Part shown: in pieces, positions 1 to 6,625 of the stretch
Layout of the letters: every line of letters begins with the position of its first letter
Numbering within the stretch: position 1 is the first letter of the stretch
Origin: Bacteroidota bacterium
Lineage (GTDB): Bacteria; Bacteroidota; Bacteroidia; Chitinophagales; BACL12
Assembly: GCA_016718035.1 (NCBI GenBank)
Contig: JADKEK010000017.1
Location: forward strand, 1 to 6,625
DNA: 6,625 nucleotides
Direction: 5' to 3'
Translations under genes and position numbers: made by a program
Notes under the pieces: generated by a model
What the model was told of the DNA's origin: nothing
The model's database searches: none
Seen by the model: only the letters and a program-made list of their open reading frames with translations

Positions 1-77
1 AATACCAAAGGATCAAGGATTGCATCCGATAGCCACGGATTTTTGCAAACCTAAATTCCTTTAGTATACAAAAGAAC

Positions 78-325
78 TTATTCCAACCTGATCAGTGTAG
101 ATTTAAATAACATATTTCTCCTGTTCCAAATCTTTATTATATAAATACCGGATGGTATGCAGAAAGGTCAATTTCATTGACTTTGATTTATTTTGCAATT
201 CATGACTTAATATGTTCTTCCGGTAACATCAAAATTTCAAGGGTGGCATTTTCTGAAATATCATAGGTAAGGATGAACCTGTCATTAAACGGATTGGGGT
301 TTATGCTAAAACGATCAACTCCTTT
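78..325 (-). other. T9SS type A C-terminal sorting domain
   Basis: The tail reads SINPNPFNDRFILTYDI (motif at 304-287), then SENATLEI, DVTGR, SHELQNKSKS, EIDLSAY, PSGIYIIKI and KSTLIRLE, with the stop at 80-78. The PNP-F motif, the central DVTGR turn, the L-x-x-Y-P-x-GIY-I-x-I strand and a last basic beta strand form the type A sorting domain, which directs cargo to the T9SS translocon and is cleaved by the sortase PorU. At least three frame changes (near 320, 225 and 165) keep it out of any single ORF. Confidence 0.8.
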
Positions 326-3157
326 ATGTTATCTTGTTGTGATAGGGATAAATCAACAAAATATAACAGGTATCTGTTTTGGTATTGAAGCCGTTGGCAT
401 TGTATGCCTTTAAGGTTACCGGATAACAACCCGGAGTGGGATAATTATTCCGGAAGGATTTTTAATGTGGAAGTATTGGTAACAGCTCCTGTAAATGTCC
501 ATTCCCAGGCATTGGGATTGTTAAAACTCGAGGTCGGTAAAATTAACTACACCATTGATGTAGATATGGGTAGTGTCGGCTGTAAAATTTATTACCGGTG
601 CACCAACGCCATTATTAATTAACAGGGTGTAATCTTCGGCTTGACCATATCCATAATTTGCACAAGGATCCATATTACTGGTTGGACTGTCGGCACATCT
701 TACCCGCATTCTTGTTGGCCCGCCAGGCATTTGCAGATATGGAAATAAAAACGGTTGTTAATCCCGGGTTAACAGCATTCGATGAAAGTACTTCGGTATT
801 TGTAAAAAAAATGCCATCCTGTTGTAATCAATCCATACTTTATAATACAATGAAATTAACTTCATTAAAATCAGAACTAGGCAACACTTTGTCCGGCATT
901 CAGCATGGTCGTAGCGCAGTGTAATCAATATATCCGGGTTCACCAATACCACCTGTAATATTGTTGTTTTGCGATACCTACTCTTTAACATAATCACCTG
1001 GGTAGTCGTTGTTGTAAGGGTAAACAATAACTCACCGCACCGCAAAATAATCCGGGGTACCTGATATGTTTCTTTTGATATAGAATCTACACATCCATCA
1101 TTACTGCCACCAGGTGAAGTGAAACAAACCTGGATTTGAAGAAGTAAAATAAAAATTCGTTCCTGAGGATTGAAATACATCATTACGAAACCACTGGTAA
1201 GTATAGTTATTTCCCGGAAAGAGATTAGACAAAATCACCTGGTCATTTAGGCAAATGATGCTATCCGGTCCGATATTAACCGAAGGAAAAGCATTAAACT
1301 GAACATCAACAGACGCTGTTGCCGAAACACCACAATTATTGGTAACCGTTACTGTATATACTCCAGCTGTTGAAAACCCGGCAACCTGCGTGGATAGCCC
1401 GTTGCTCCATAAATAATTTGAACCGAGATCCGGCATCAATACTAATCGTACTACCAATGCATGCTTTTGCAACAGGCAGAAATGGAATAACAGGTGCTGT
1501 GCAATCAACGGTTACCGAATCGCAAATTTGAATATTGCCGCAGCTGTTGGCGGTACTCAGGCAAACATAATAAGTACCTGACGATCCATAAGTATGTGTT
1601 GCAGTTTGGGTATTGGCTGTACCGCCATCGCCAAAATCCCAGTTGTAAAAAGAGCCCGAAAAATTGTAGCCTGTATTGATGGTAAGTAAATTTGAAGTAT
1701 AGGTAAAGGACGATGGCTGACCGGAGCATGGCACAACAACCAGTTGCGAATAGCTTTGTGTTCCGCAAGGTGTGGTAATTACTACTGTAATGGTGTAGGT
1801 TCCCTGTCCGGGATAAATATGCGAAAGCGAATCAACAAAAAAATCAGCGCTGTCACCGTCACCAAAATAAATCATGGCTGTGGTATTTATGGAATCAGCA
1901 ATTCCATAATCAGAAGTGTTGTTAATGATGATGCCAGACACACCTGGACCATAACCGGTATTGTAATTTATTGTAAAGGAAGGCACCGGATCAACACATA
2001 AATCAGGTTTGATCTTTAAAATATGAATATTTCTGTTAAACACACTATCAGCACTCGCAGCAACCAGGAAAGTTCCATCATAGGCCGTTTTGAAGGAGAA
2101 GCATCGTTCATTAAAGTTTTTATAACGGTATTGCCGGGTTCCTGTTACCTGGAAAGCAGTATCCAGCCTGGTTAGTTCAAGGTTTGAATAACTGTTGTTG
2201 CTTACTTTACTTGAAGCCATAATGTATCCATCATTACCAAGTGAATATATGCCAAAAGGCAAACTGGTACTTAAAATTTTAGCAGAGGTAATTGAATCCC
2301 CATTTAGGTTTGTTTTAACTATGTAGATATTATTGAATGCAAGGGTATCTTCGAAATGCATAAGTAATAAATAGCTGCTATCAACCCTGATGGCATCATC
2401 TGCTATGGTGAGTTTATTTGTAGCGGTTGTGGAACGCCTGAATAATTTTTGCCACTGAAAAGTAAATTGCTTGTTCCGTTTAATCAGTGAAGCCCTTTTG
2501 CCTGATTAACAGACTCCATGCCCAAAACTCAGGTAACTGCTGTCGGCATCCTGAAATACGGCTGCATGATACAAGGTATTGACATCCGTTGCTCCTAAAA
2601 GATAATTGTAATTGGTATCAGCAAGCTGCACCACACCATTGGAAAAAGAAATACCATATGACTGTCGTGTATACAGCAATTGTTTTTTAAGATTCAGGTT
2701 TAACCGGCCATCTGCGACATCCCAGCAGCATATTCCACTTGATGTTTGAAAGTCTGTATTGAGCAGATTTCCATCCAAATCAATTTTTACAAAATAAACT
2801 TCTTCATCATAAATCAAATTCGATATATCATAGGTACATAAAATATTTATGGTGCTATCCGGCATTTGGACTGCATCCGATAGCTTTTCCATATCTGTAG
2901 TAAGCGGCAGATATTTTTCCCAGATAACCTGTCCATCATTGGTAAGTTTTATCAGACAAAGATTTGTACCTGGTGTTGTATCATTTACACATATAAATCA
3001 GTAGCAAAGCCGAATCTACCGTTTGCAAAAAGGGCATGATCCGTTATAAATCGGGAAGGGTTTTTTTGACCGAAAAATTTTTCCAAAGGTGCTTTTATGC
3101 ATTTACATGGAAACAAAATAAGCTACTTATAATTAAGGTAATCAGTATTCTCATCAT
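78..3157 (-). CDS. Frame-interrupted secreted multidomain protein (PKD, Ig-like, GEVED, T9SS type A sorting domain)
   Basis: Reading leftward across frames gives one protein of about 1000 residues. It starts at ATG 3157 with a signal peptide (MMRILITLIISSLFCFHVNA). A propeller-like half follows, with repeated strand motifs such as VKIDLDGN, VKTNLNGD and LKIKPDL (about 2990-2000). Next come two PKD domains (1986-1504; FGDGDS and WDFGDGG), Ig-like modules (about 1500-1100; NYLWSNG and YTYQWFRND), a GEVED domain (1030-617), a third PKD-like domain (about 615-370) and a T9SS type A tail (about 325-78). Longest intact stretches: about 2505-1450, 2985-2506 and 1450-1101. Frame breaks lie near 3097, 3050, 2986, 2505, 1450, 1110, several places in 1040-740, 510, 450, 320 and 200. 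Family knowledge: such proteins cross the outer membrane by T9SS and are released or anchored on the surface, often as adhesins or matrix components. No catalytic domain is visible, so the specific role is unknown. The breaks look more like sequence errors than decay, because domain signatures are intact on both sides of each. Confidence 0.8.
617..1030 (-). other. GEVED domain, read across several frames
   Basis: No single frame contains this domain. Reading leftward, the pieces are a YC start (near 1028), ITGGIGEPGYIDYTALR, then VWIDYNR (near 830), DGIFF, TEVLSSNAVNPGLTTVFISI, TRMRVRCADS, and DPCANYGYGQAEDYTLLI (to 617). The order IDYT, V(W)IDYN-DG, TRMRVR, and YG-x-x-EDYTL is the normal layout of the GEVED domain found in Bacteroidota secreted proteins, usually close to a T9SS tail. 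At least four indels lie within about 400 bp, the densest cluster in this gene. Confidence 0.75.
1504..1986 (-). other. Tandem PKD domains
   Basis: Both domains sit in one uninterrupted frame. The first (1986-1729) has FGDGDSADFF and then HIYPGQGTYTITVVITTPCG. The second (1716-1504) has YNWDFGDGGTANTQTATHTY, then GTYYVCLSTANSCG. The W/Y-x-FGDG turn and the H-x-Y-x-x-x-G-T-Y strand are the PKD signature. PKD domains are beta-sandwich spacers common in surface and T9SS-exported proteins, where they extend the molecule or mediate binding. Confidence 0.88.
3098..3157 (-). other. Sec signal peptide of the T9SS cargo protein
   Basis: The first 20 codons encode two Met, an Arg, a hydrophobic core (ILITLIISSLFCF) and a small-residue end (VNA), as in a Sec signal peptide. 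This sets the start at ATG 3157. A TAA follows the last Ala codon directly, but downstream coding continues in another frame, so the stop probably results from an indel near 3097. T9SS cargo needs Sec export to the periplasm first, which agrees with the sorting domain at the other end. Confidence 0.7.
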
Positions 3158-3174
3158 TTATTTTATATTTAAGG

Positions 3175-3203
3175 CAAAATTAGACTAATAATCATTTAAC
3201 AAA
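3175..3203 (-). promoter_or_regulatory. Probable Bacteroidota-type promoter of the T9SS cargo gene
   Basis: On the minus strand TAATTTTG (3182-3175) matches the Bacteroidota -7 box TAnnTTTG exactly, and TTTG (3203-3200) lies 17 bases upstream as a -33 box. The usual spacing is slightly longer. Transcription would begin about 12 bases before ATG 3157, giving a very short leader. A second TAATTTTG copy lies at 3253-3246 but has no TTTG at a good distance. In AT-rich DNA such boxes also arise by chance. Confidence 0.4.
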
Positions 3204-3457
3204 AAATAACAGAATTCGTTTTGACTAGTTTATGACATTCTCAGGCAAAATTACAATGGAAACTCATTAAATCACATTTTGCAAATCTATCCTGTTTCGA
3301 TAGTATGATTTTCCCTGCAACAAGTATTATACCCGATATCACTGGTAATAACTGTTTTAAATATTTGTAATGCAAGGTATATCTAATTATTTTCGTACTT
3401 TCTCTATTAATATTAGCCAAAAAAAATCAATTTGGAATTTAGCGCTGGTAATACTGA

Positions 3458-3551
3458 TATGCCGGTATCTGTAATAGTCCAATAAGTTGCACTATAACAG
3501 CTACTCTATCGGCATAAACATTACTAAATTTCATCTTAGAAATTGGACTAT
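3458..3551. repeat. Two interleaved inverted repeats (possible H-type pseudoknot)
   Basis: Arm A, TATGCCGGTA (3458-3467), can pair with TATCGGCATA (3507-3516) over 10 positions including one G-U. Arm B, ATAGTCCAAT (3474-3483), pairs perfectly with ATTGGACTAT (3542-3551). The order is A, B, A', B', so the stems interleave, as in a pseudoknot, instead of nesting. No known RNA family is recognised. With 10-bp arms in AT-rich DNA, coincidence remains plausible. Confidence 0.3.
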
Positions 3552-3641
3552 CTTGAAATTAGTAGTGGTATAAAATTGCAGATCTTCGAAATAACCATGA
3601 TTTGAATCAAATGGACATAGCGAAAGTTTATTACGGAAACT

Positions 3642-5608
3642 TCATGATATTAGCTTATTGAATAATTCCCATGCCGATACAAGCATCGATGGTTTCGGCA
3701 TAGTCAATAAAATCTTATAAAAAGGAGTTGGCCAGCGTTGCACTATCGCCAATAACTACCAGTTTTCGCGGCCCGGGTAAGGGCTACATTCATTCTCTGG
3801 ATATCGTTCAGGAATCCTATTTCTTTAGTGTCATTTCTTACTAGGCTGATGTATATAACAGTGCGCTCCTGCCCCTGAATCCATCTACCGTTTTATCGAC
3901 AATTTTTGCTGGCGTTTTTTAGTTCTTCATCAGCTTCAATAAGCGAGTTGAGGTAATGTACCTGTTCTTTATATGGTGAAATAATTCCAACTGAAATGGG
4001 TTTGCTGTTTTTTCATCAAGGTAATATTCTGCCAGCAATGATTTTAAATGCCTTATTAATAGCCCGCTTCTTCAGGATTTGAAATACTTAAACTTTCCGG
4101 ATTTATTATTTCTGTATAACCGCAACCAGCTGTATCAATAAAAGTAACAGGAGTTTGCAATAATGTAGTTATGCTATCTGCGTCCAGCAAGCTGTCTTTT
4201 ACAGAATCATGTGCCAGCAAATTACCTTCGTAAAATTGTTTGTTGGAAAAATTCATAATATGAAGATGCATTCGGTATTGCGTGTTCAACATCACAGAAA
4301 CATTTGGTATGTCCATACAATGTTCGAACAACGTTTCTTTTAATCCTTCGGTTTCCGCCTTTTTCGACTTTACCGTTGGGGGTAATTGAAAATGGTCGCC
4401 GGCAAAAATTACACGATCGCTTCTTGTAATCGGGATCCAACACATAGGCTCTAAAGCTTGTGCAGCCTCGTCAATAAACAAGGTTGTAAATTGCTTGCTA
4501 CGCATCATGCGCCCTGCTGAAACAACGGGGTGCAGGTAACTACCTGTGCCTTATCAAACAGTTCATCTAAATGTAATCTTCCAGAGAGCGTGCTTCTTGT
4601 AGTATTTTTCTGGCCTCCTGATAAAATAGTTGCCGTTGTTCACGTTCTTCACGGCCAAATTGTCGTTTGTATTTACCTGCCATCCGAAAATACTCATCAG
4701 CAGTTTTACGATAATTTTTTATGTCCTTGAAAGAAGGGTGTGCTGCCACTTTTGCATCAACCGTATTCATCAATACCTCTTCCGAAATACGAGCAGGATT
4801 TCCTAACCGCAATACATTGATTTTTTCTCGATGAAGTTTTTCTGTGAGCAAATCAACCGCTGTATTACTTGGACTGCAAACCAAAACCTGTTTTTCGGTT
4901 TTCAATACTTCACAAATAGCCTGAACCAGTGTTGTCGTTTTGCCGGTTCCCGGTGGGCCATGAATAATGGCAATATCTTTAGCTGACAGTATTTTATTAA
5001 CTGCTTTGTTTTTGTGATTGATTTAATGTTGCTATTTTTAATTCATCGTTTAACTTATCAAACGTTGGGCGAGTTTTTTTATACATCACATCTCTTAAAG
5101 TGGCCAATCGATTATTAGATGCACCAATCACTTTATCCAAAGCAATATCCATTTCCTTAAAACCCGATTCGTCAAATAACAGGTTAATGCCTAATTTGCC
5201 TGCATCACACCAATCGGGTAATTCATCAATAGTTAATGACAAACGAAGTTTGTTTGGTCCCATTATTTTAATGGTGCCGTTAATGGGTTGGGTATCCTTA
5301 TAAGTATTGGTAAAAAGTGCTGCCATTTTACCTCCGGAAAACCGATGTGGTTCATGGTGATTGGAAGTTCTTTCCACATCAAGAATCAAATACTCGCCTA
5401 AACCAATTTCAGTATTGGTAATGCTTATAGGATACCAGGTTACACCATTTTGTTTCCGGTAGTTGATATTATTTCCGAAAAATGCGCCTTGTATTGCTGA
5501 AAATCTTCGTCCCGCTCTATTTTTAAAAGCTTTTTTAATTTTAGTAACCGTTCCAATGCCTGAATTTATAGGTGATAAATGAGGTGCAAAATTAAGATAA
5601 TAATCCAT
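3642..5608 (-). CDS. Frame-interrupted SF1B helicase, IGHMBP2/Dna2/UPF1-like
   Basis: The stitched protein is about 650 residues, close to the 630-640 usual for this bacterial family. From the N-terminus: LLKIERDEDFQQYKAHFSE (about 5545-5485), the family N-domain with GVTWYPISITNTEIG and LPDWCDAGKLGINLLFDESG (5470-5010), Walker A HGPPGTGKTTTLVQ (near 4962-4924), SPSNTAVDLLTEKL, Walker B FIDEAAQALEP (near 4478-4446), motif III GDHFQLPPT, motif IV QYRM, FIDTAGCGYTE, IISPYKEQV, motif V TVDGFQGQE, motif VI NVALTRAR and a SAWELFNK tail ending at TGA 3644-3642. These enzymes are ATP-dependent 5'-3' DNA/RNA helicases in the cytoplasm; the bacterial role is poorly known. Frame breaks lie near 5565, 5480, 5008, 4575, 4530, 4060, 3985, 3915, 3873, 3762 and 3725-3675. 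All catalytic motifs survive, so a functional gene with sequence errors is likeliest. The ATG at 5608 is the best start; TTG at 5659 is in frame upstream. Confidence 0.85.
4056..4508 (-). other. Intact helicase segment with motifs II, III and IV
   Basis: This 150-residue stretch starts at an internal Met (MMRSKQF), so it is not a separate gene. It carries DEAA (residues 13-16, Walker B/motif II for Mg-ATP), GDHFQLPP (38-45, motif III coupling ATP hydrolysis to unwinding) and QYRM (77-80, motif IV region). It also has FIDTAGCGYTE, typical of this subfamily. Upstream, VVTCTP and VVSAGR join it after adding one C at the CCCC run near 4530. It ends at NPEEAG, where the frame is lost and LLIRHLKSLLAEYYL continues. 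Confidence 0.85.
4936..4959 (-). other. Walker A (motif I) of the helicase
   Basis: These bases encode GPPGTGKT, the P-loop that binds ATP phosphates. A motif Ia-like SPSNTAVDLLTEKL follows about 22 residues later. The P-loop starts only about 16 codons past an indel near 5008 (a run of five A where the family's QSQNKAV needs four), so neither neighbouring ATG-initiated ORF shows it. Confidence 0.9.
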
Positions 5609-5790
5609 TGAAAAGCCTTTCAAATAAATCACTGCTTTTGCATACTTTTGGAAATCCAATATATTTACTATTCAATAAAGAATAAATATATTAACCACCT
5701 ATTTAAACAACCTTTTGAACCACCTACAATGCACCTCAAAACAACCAACCCGTTATTTTTTAAATTAAAAATATTTCATCCCCTTGCCTC
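5609..5790. promoter_or_regulatory. Divergent intergenic region with 9-bp direct repeats
   Basis: This is the shared upstream region of the minus-strand helicase and the plus-strand GNAT remnant. AACCACCTA occurs at 5693-5701 and 5718-5726, 25 bp apart, and AAACAACC occurs at 5705-5712 and 5739-5746. The spacing of the first pair is near two and a half helical turns. The repeats could be operator sites, but no regulator is nearby. I found no convincing TAnnTTTG box on either strand. Confidence 0.25.
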
Positions 5791-6010
5791 ATGAAAAAGA
5801 ATTCGAAACAACTTCTGAGAACCCAATTTCGGGAACTAGTCACTTTACTGGATAAAGATCTAAAAAATAAGAGACGGTGACGACCATGCGTTTTTGTTCA
5901 GTTTAATAAATTGATCATCTAAACCATGTGGTAGTTTGCCATTTAAATAATTTACCTGTTGATGTGGGGCCTTAAAGAATATGAAAGTAAAACAGTTGAA
6001 ATTAAAAAGA
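5791..6010 (+). pseudogene. GNAT N-acetyltransferase remnant, N-terminal half only
   Basis: Translation starts at ATG 5791 and stops in frame at 5880 after 29 codons. Correcting single-base homopolymer steps restores FRELVTLLDKDLK, then RDGDDHAF, VQFNKIDHLNHVVV, LPVGCGALKEYESK and TVEIKR. This matches the first half of a Bacteroidota GNAT subfamily as I remember it (DLxxRDGxxHAFYAQFNKID, HVVVAY, PVGCGAxKEY, EVKRMFV). GNAT enzymes transfer acetyl from acetyl-CoA to an amine. After the EIKR strand, near 6010, similarity ends; the Q/RxxGxG/A acetyl-CoA loop and C-terminal half are absent, and DinB starts 150 bp later. Corrections needed: one A fewer near 5862-5867, a T added near 5891-5895, an A added near 5908-5910, a G added near 5962, one base near 5970-5978, and an A fewer near 6004-6008. 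The missing half cannot be explained by indels, so this is a real deletion or an assembly junction. Confidence 0.6.
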
Positions 6011-6159
6011 ATTGCAGGTTTTTAGAGATGTTCTATTTAATTATTTTTTGGTTATTGGAGATTCCCTTAATTGAAAATAGAAAAGTTTTGCGATAACATT
6101 AATCTGGTTACTACAATAAAAAAAACCTACTTTTTTGCAAAAACAAAAAACATTGCCTT
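6011..6159 (+). other. Leader region of the DinB gene
   Basis: This AT-rich spacer follows the GNAT break. No GNAT-like residues can be recovered in any plus frame. A-rich sequence (AAAACAAAAAACATTGCCTT) directly precedes the DinB ATG, with no Shine-Dalgarno, as is usual in Bacteroidota. TACTTTTTTG (6128-6137) resembles the TAnnTTTG box but has two extra bases, so I do not call a promoter. Confidence 0.35.
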
Positions 6160-6625
6160 ATGAATTTAAATCAAATATTATTGGCTGAACTTAAACAGGA
6201 AGCTGCCAGCACCCGTAAACTACTTGAAGTAGTCCCTTTTGACAAAGCTGATTTTAAGCCCCATGAAAAATCAATGGCTTTAAAGCGCCTGGCCGTGCAT
6301 GTTGCAGAAATTAGCGGATGGTGGAAAGAATGTTTGATACACGATGAGCTCGATTTCGCCAAAGGAGATTTCACACCCAAAGAATACAATTCTACAGCAG
6401 ACCTGTTAGCTTTACATGATAGGTTGGTTGCAAATGCTGAAAAAATACTAACCGAAACCCCTGAAGCCGAATTTCAAACACCCTGGACTATGCGTAATGG
6501 CGAACAAATTTCTTTTACCATGCCCAAAGCAACGGTGGTACGCACCTGGTGTATGAATCACCTTTCCCATCAGCGTGGCCAGTTAACTGTTTACCTGCGT
6601 TTGTTAAATGTTCCGCTTCCGGGCA
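6160..6625 (+). CDS. DinB-family protein, 3' end cut by the window
   Basis: ATG 6160 opens an uninterrupted frame of 155 codons to the window end. This start adds MNLNQILLAELKQEA, the expected first helix, ahead of later candidate starts. The protein has the DinB four-helix-bundle pattern: a helix with LAVHVAEISGWW (His47), a middle helix rich in Leu and Glu, and NHLSHQRGQLTVYLRLLNVP (His134, His137), typical of DinB relatives. Members are small cytoplasmic metal-binding proteins; some act as thiol-dependent S-transferases or are stress-induced, but this one's substrate cannot be told. The family usually ends 10-20 residues after this point, so little is missing. The typical third metal ligand, four residues after His134, is Gln138 here. 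No frame break is seen, unlike the genes to the left. The short gap and shared strand would allow co-transcription with the GNAT remnant, but this is not shown. Confidence 0.88.
   Translation, partial: MNLNQILLAELKQEAASTRKLLEVVPFDKADFKPHEKSMALKRLAVHVAEISGWWKECLIHDELDFAKGDFTPKEYNSTADLLALHDRLVANAEKILTETPEAEFQTPWTMRNGEQISFTMPKATVVRTWCMNHLSHQRGQLTVYLRLLNVPLPG

Larger units (their letters stand above)
3158..3641. other. 484-bp gap between the helicase and the T9SS cargo gene
   Basis: This gap lies downstream of the helicase and upstream of the cargo gene, both on the minus strand. I checked both strands and found no recognisable protein or RNA family. It holds the promoter boxes near 3175-3253, an interleaved inverted-repeat pair at 3458-3551, and a small palindrome at 3600-3612 (ATTTGA-a-TCAAAT). 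The palindrome lies just past the helicase stop, but it is too weak and lacks the T-run needed to call a terminator. A 31-codon ATG ORF on the minus strand (3534-3439) is probably chance. Confidence 0.5.

Noticed and set aside
404..924. Plus-strand ORFs of 72 and 88 codons
   Set aside because: They lie opposite the GEVED and PKD3 regions of the minus-strand cargo gene, whose domain motifs are clear; the plus-strand translations resemble nothing known.
1494..2001. Plus-strand ORFs of 61 and 85 codons, and minus-strand ORFs in other frames at 1505-1768
   Set aside because: They overlap the intact tandem PKD frame and are its shadows.
3071..3082. Perfect 12-base palindrome GAAAAATTTTTC
   Set aside because: It lies inside the cargo-gene coding region (EKFF) and is simple A/T sequence; no regulatory meaning can be supported.
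3439..3534. 31-codon minus-strand ORF starting MKFSNVYADR
   Set aside because: It is short, matches no family I know, lacks a ribosome site and overlaps the inverted repeats, so it is most likely chance.
3600..3612. ATTTGA-a-TCAAAT palindrome just after the helicase stop
   Set aside because: The 6-bp AT-rich stem has a one-base loop and no T-run, so it does not qualify as a terminator.
4530..5303. Plus-strand ORFs of 66 and 67 codons opposite the helicase
   Set aside because: They are antisense to helicase segments with recognisable family residues and have no recognisable features.
3642..6625. Helicase, GNAT and DinB as a possible defence or toxin-antitoxin cassette
   Set aside because: There is no nuclease, HEPN, reverse transcriptase, toxin or mobile-element partner. 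The helicase is divergent from the other two, and the GNAT is a truncated metabolic-type enzyme, not a TacT-like toxin with an RHH partner.
1..6625. CRISPR array, tRNA or rRNA gene, insertion sequence
   Set aside because: I saw no regularly spaced repeats, no cloverleaf or rRNA motifs and no transposase residues or terminal inverted repeats on either strand.

Overview
The window looks like a piece of a Bacteroidota chromosome, probably from the Sphingobacteriia/Chitinophagia/Cytophagia side. The signs are AT-rich DNA, a large secreted protein with PKD repeats, a GEVED domain and a C-terminal type IX secretion (T9SS) sorting domain, a TAnnTTTG promoter box, A-rich leaders without a Shine-Dalgarno, and a helicase and DinB protein of types common in that phylum. 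It may come from an error-prone long-read or metagenomic assembly: most genes are cut into several reading frames by single-base indels. Wherever the family sequence tells what should be there, the indel usually changes the length of a short homopolymer. Layout: (1) Minus strand, 3157 down to 78: one gene for a secreted multidomain protein of about 1000 residues. It has a signal peptide, a propeller-like N-terminal half, two PKD domains, Ig-like modules, GEVED, another PKD-like domain and a T9SS type A sorting domain. No single ORF covers it; it has to be read across frames. (2) 3158-3641: a gap with a probable promoter for gene 1 and an interleaved pair of inverted repeats, but no recognisable gene. 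(3) Minus strand, about 5608 down to 3642: a superfamily 1B helicase of the IGHMBP2/Dna2/UPF1 type, with all diagnostic helicase motifs recoverable in order across frames. (4) 5609-5790: a short divergent intergenic region with a 9-bp direct repeat. (5) Plus strand, 5791 to about 6010: the N-terminal half of a GNAT N-acetyltransferase, frame-broken and ending before the acetyl-CoA-binding motif. (6) Plus strand, 6160 to the window end: an intact DinB-family protein that lacks only its last residues because the window stops. The genes do not form an obvious pathway or operon. The two minus-strand genes are separated by almost 500 bp, and the helicase is divergent from the GNAT remnant and DinB gene. 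I see no tRNA, rRNA, CRISPR array, insertion sequence, phage gene or defence cassette, and nothing I would call a new biological system. The points most worth checking are the indel pattern, the truncated GNAT gene and the possible pseudoknot in the 3158-3641 gap.
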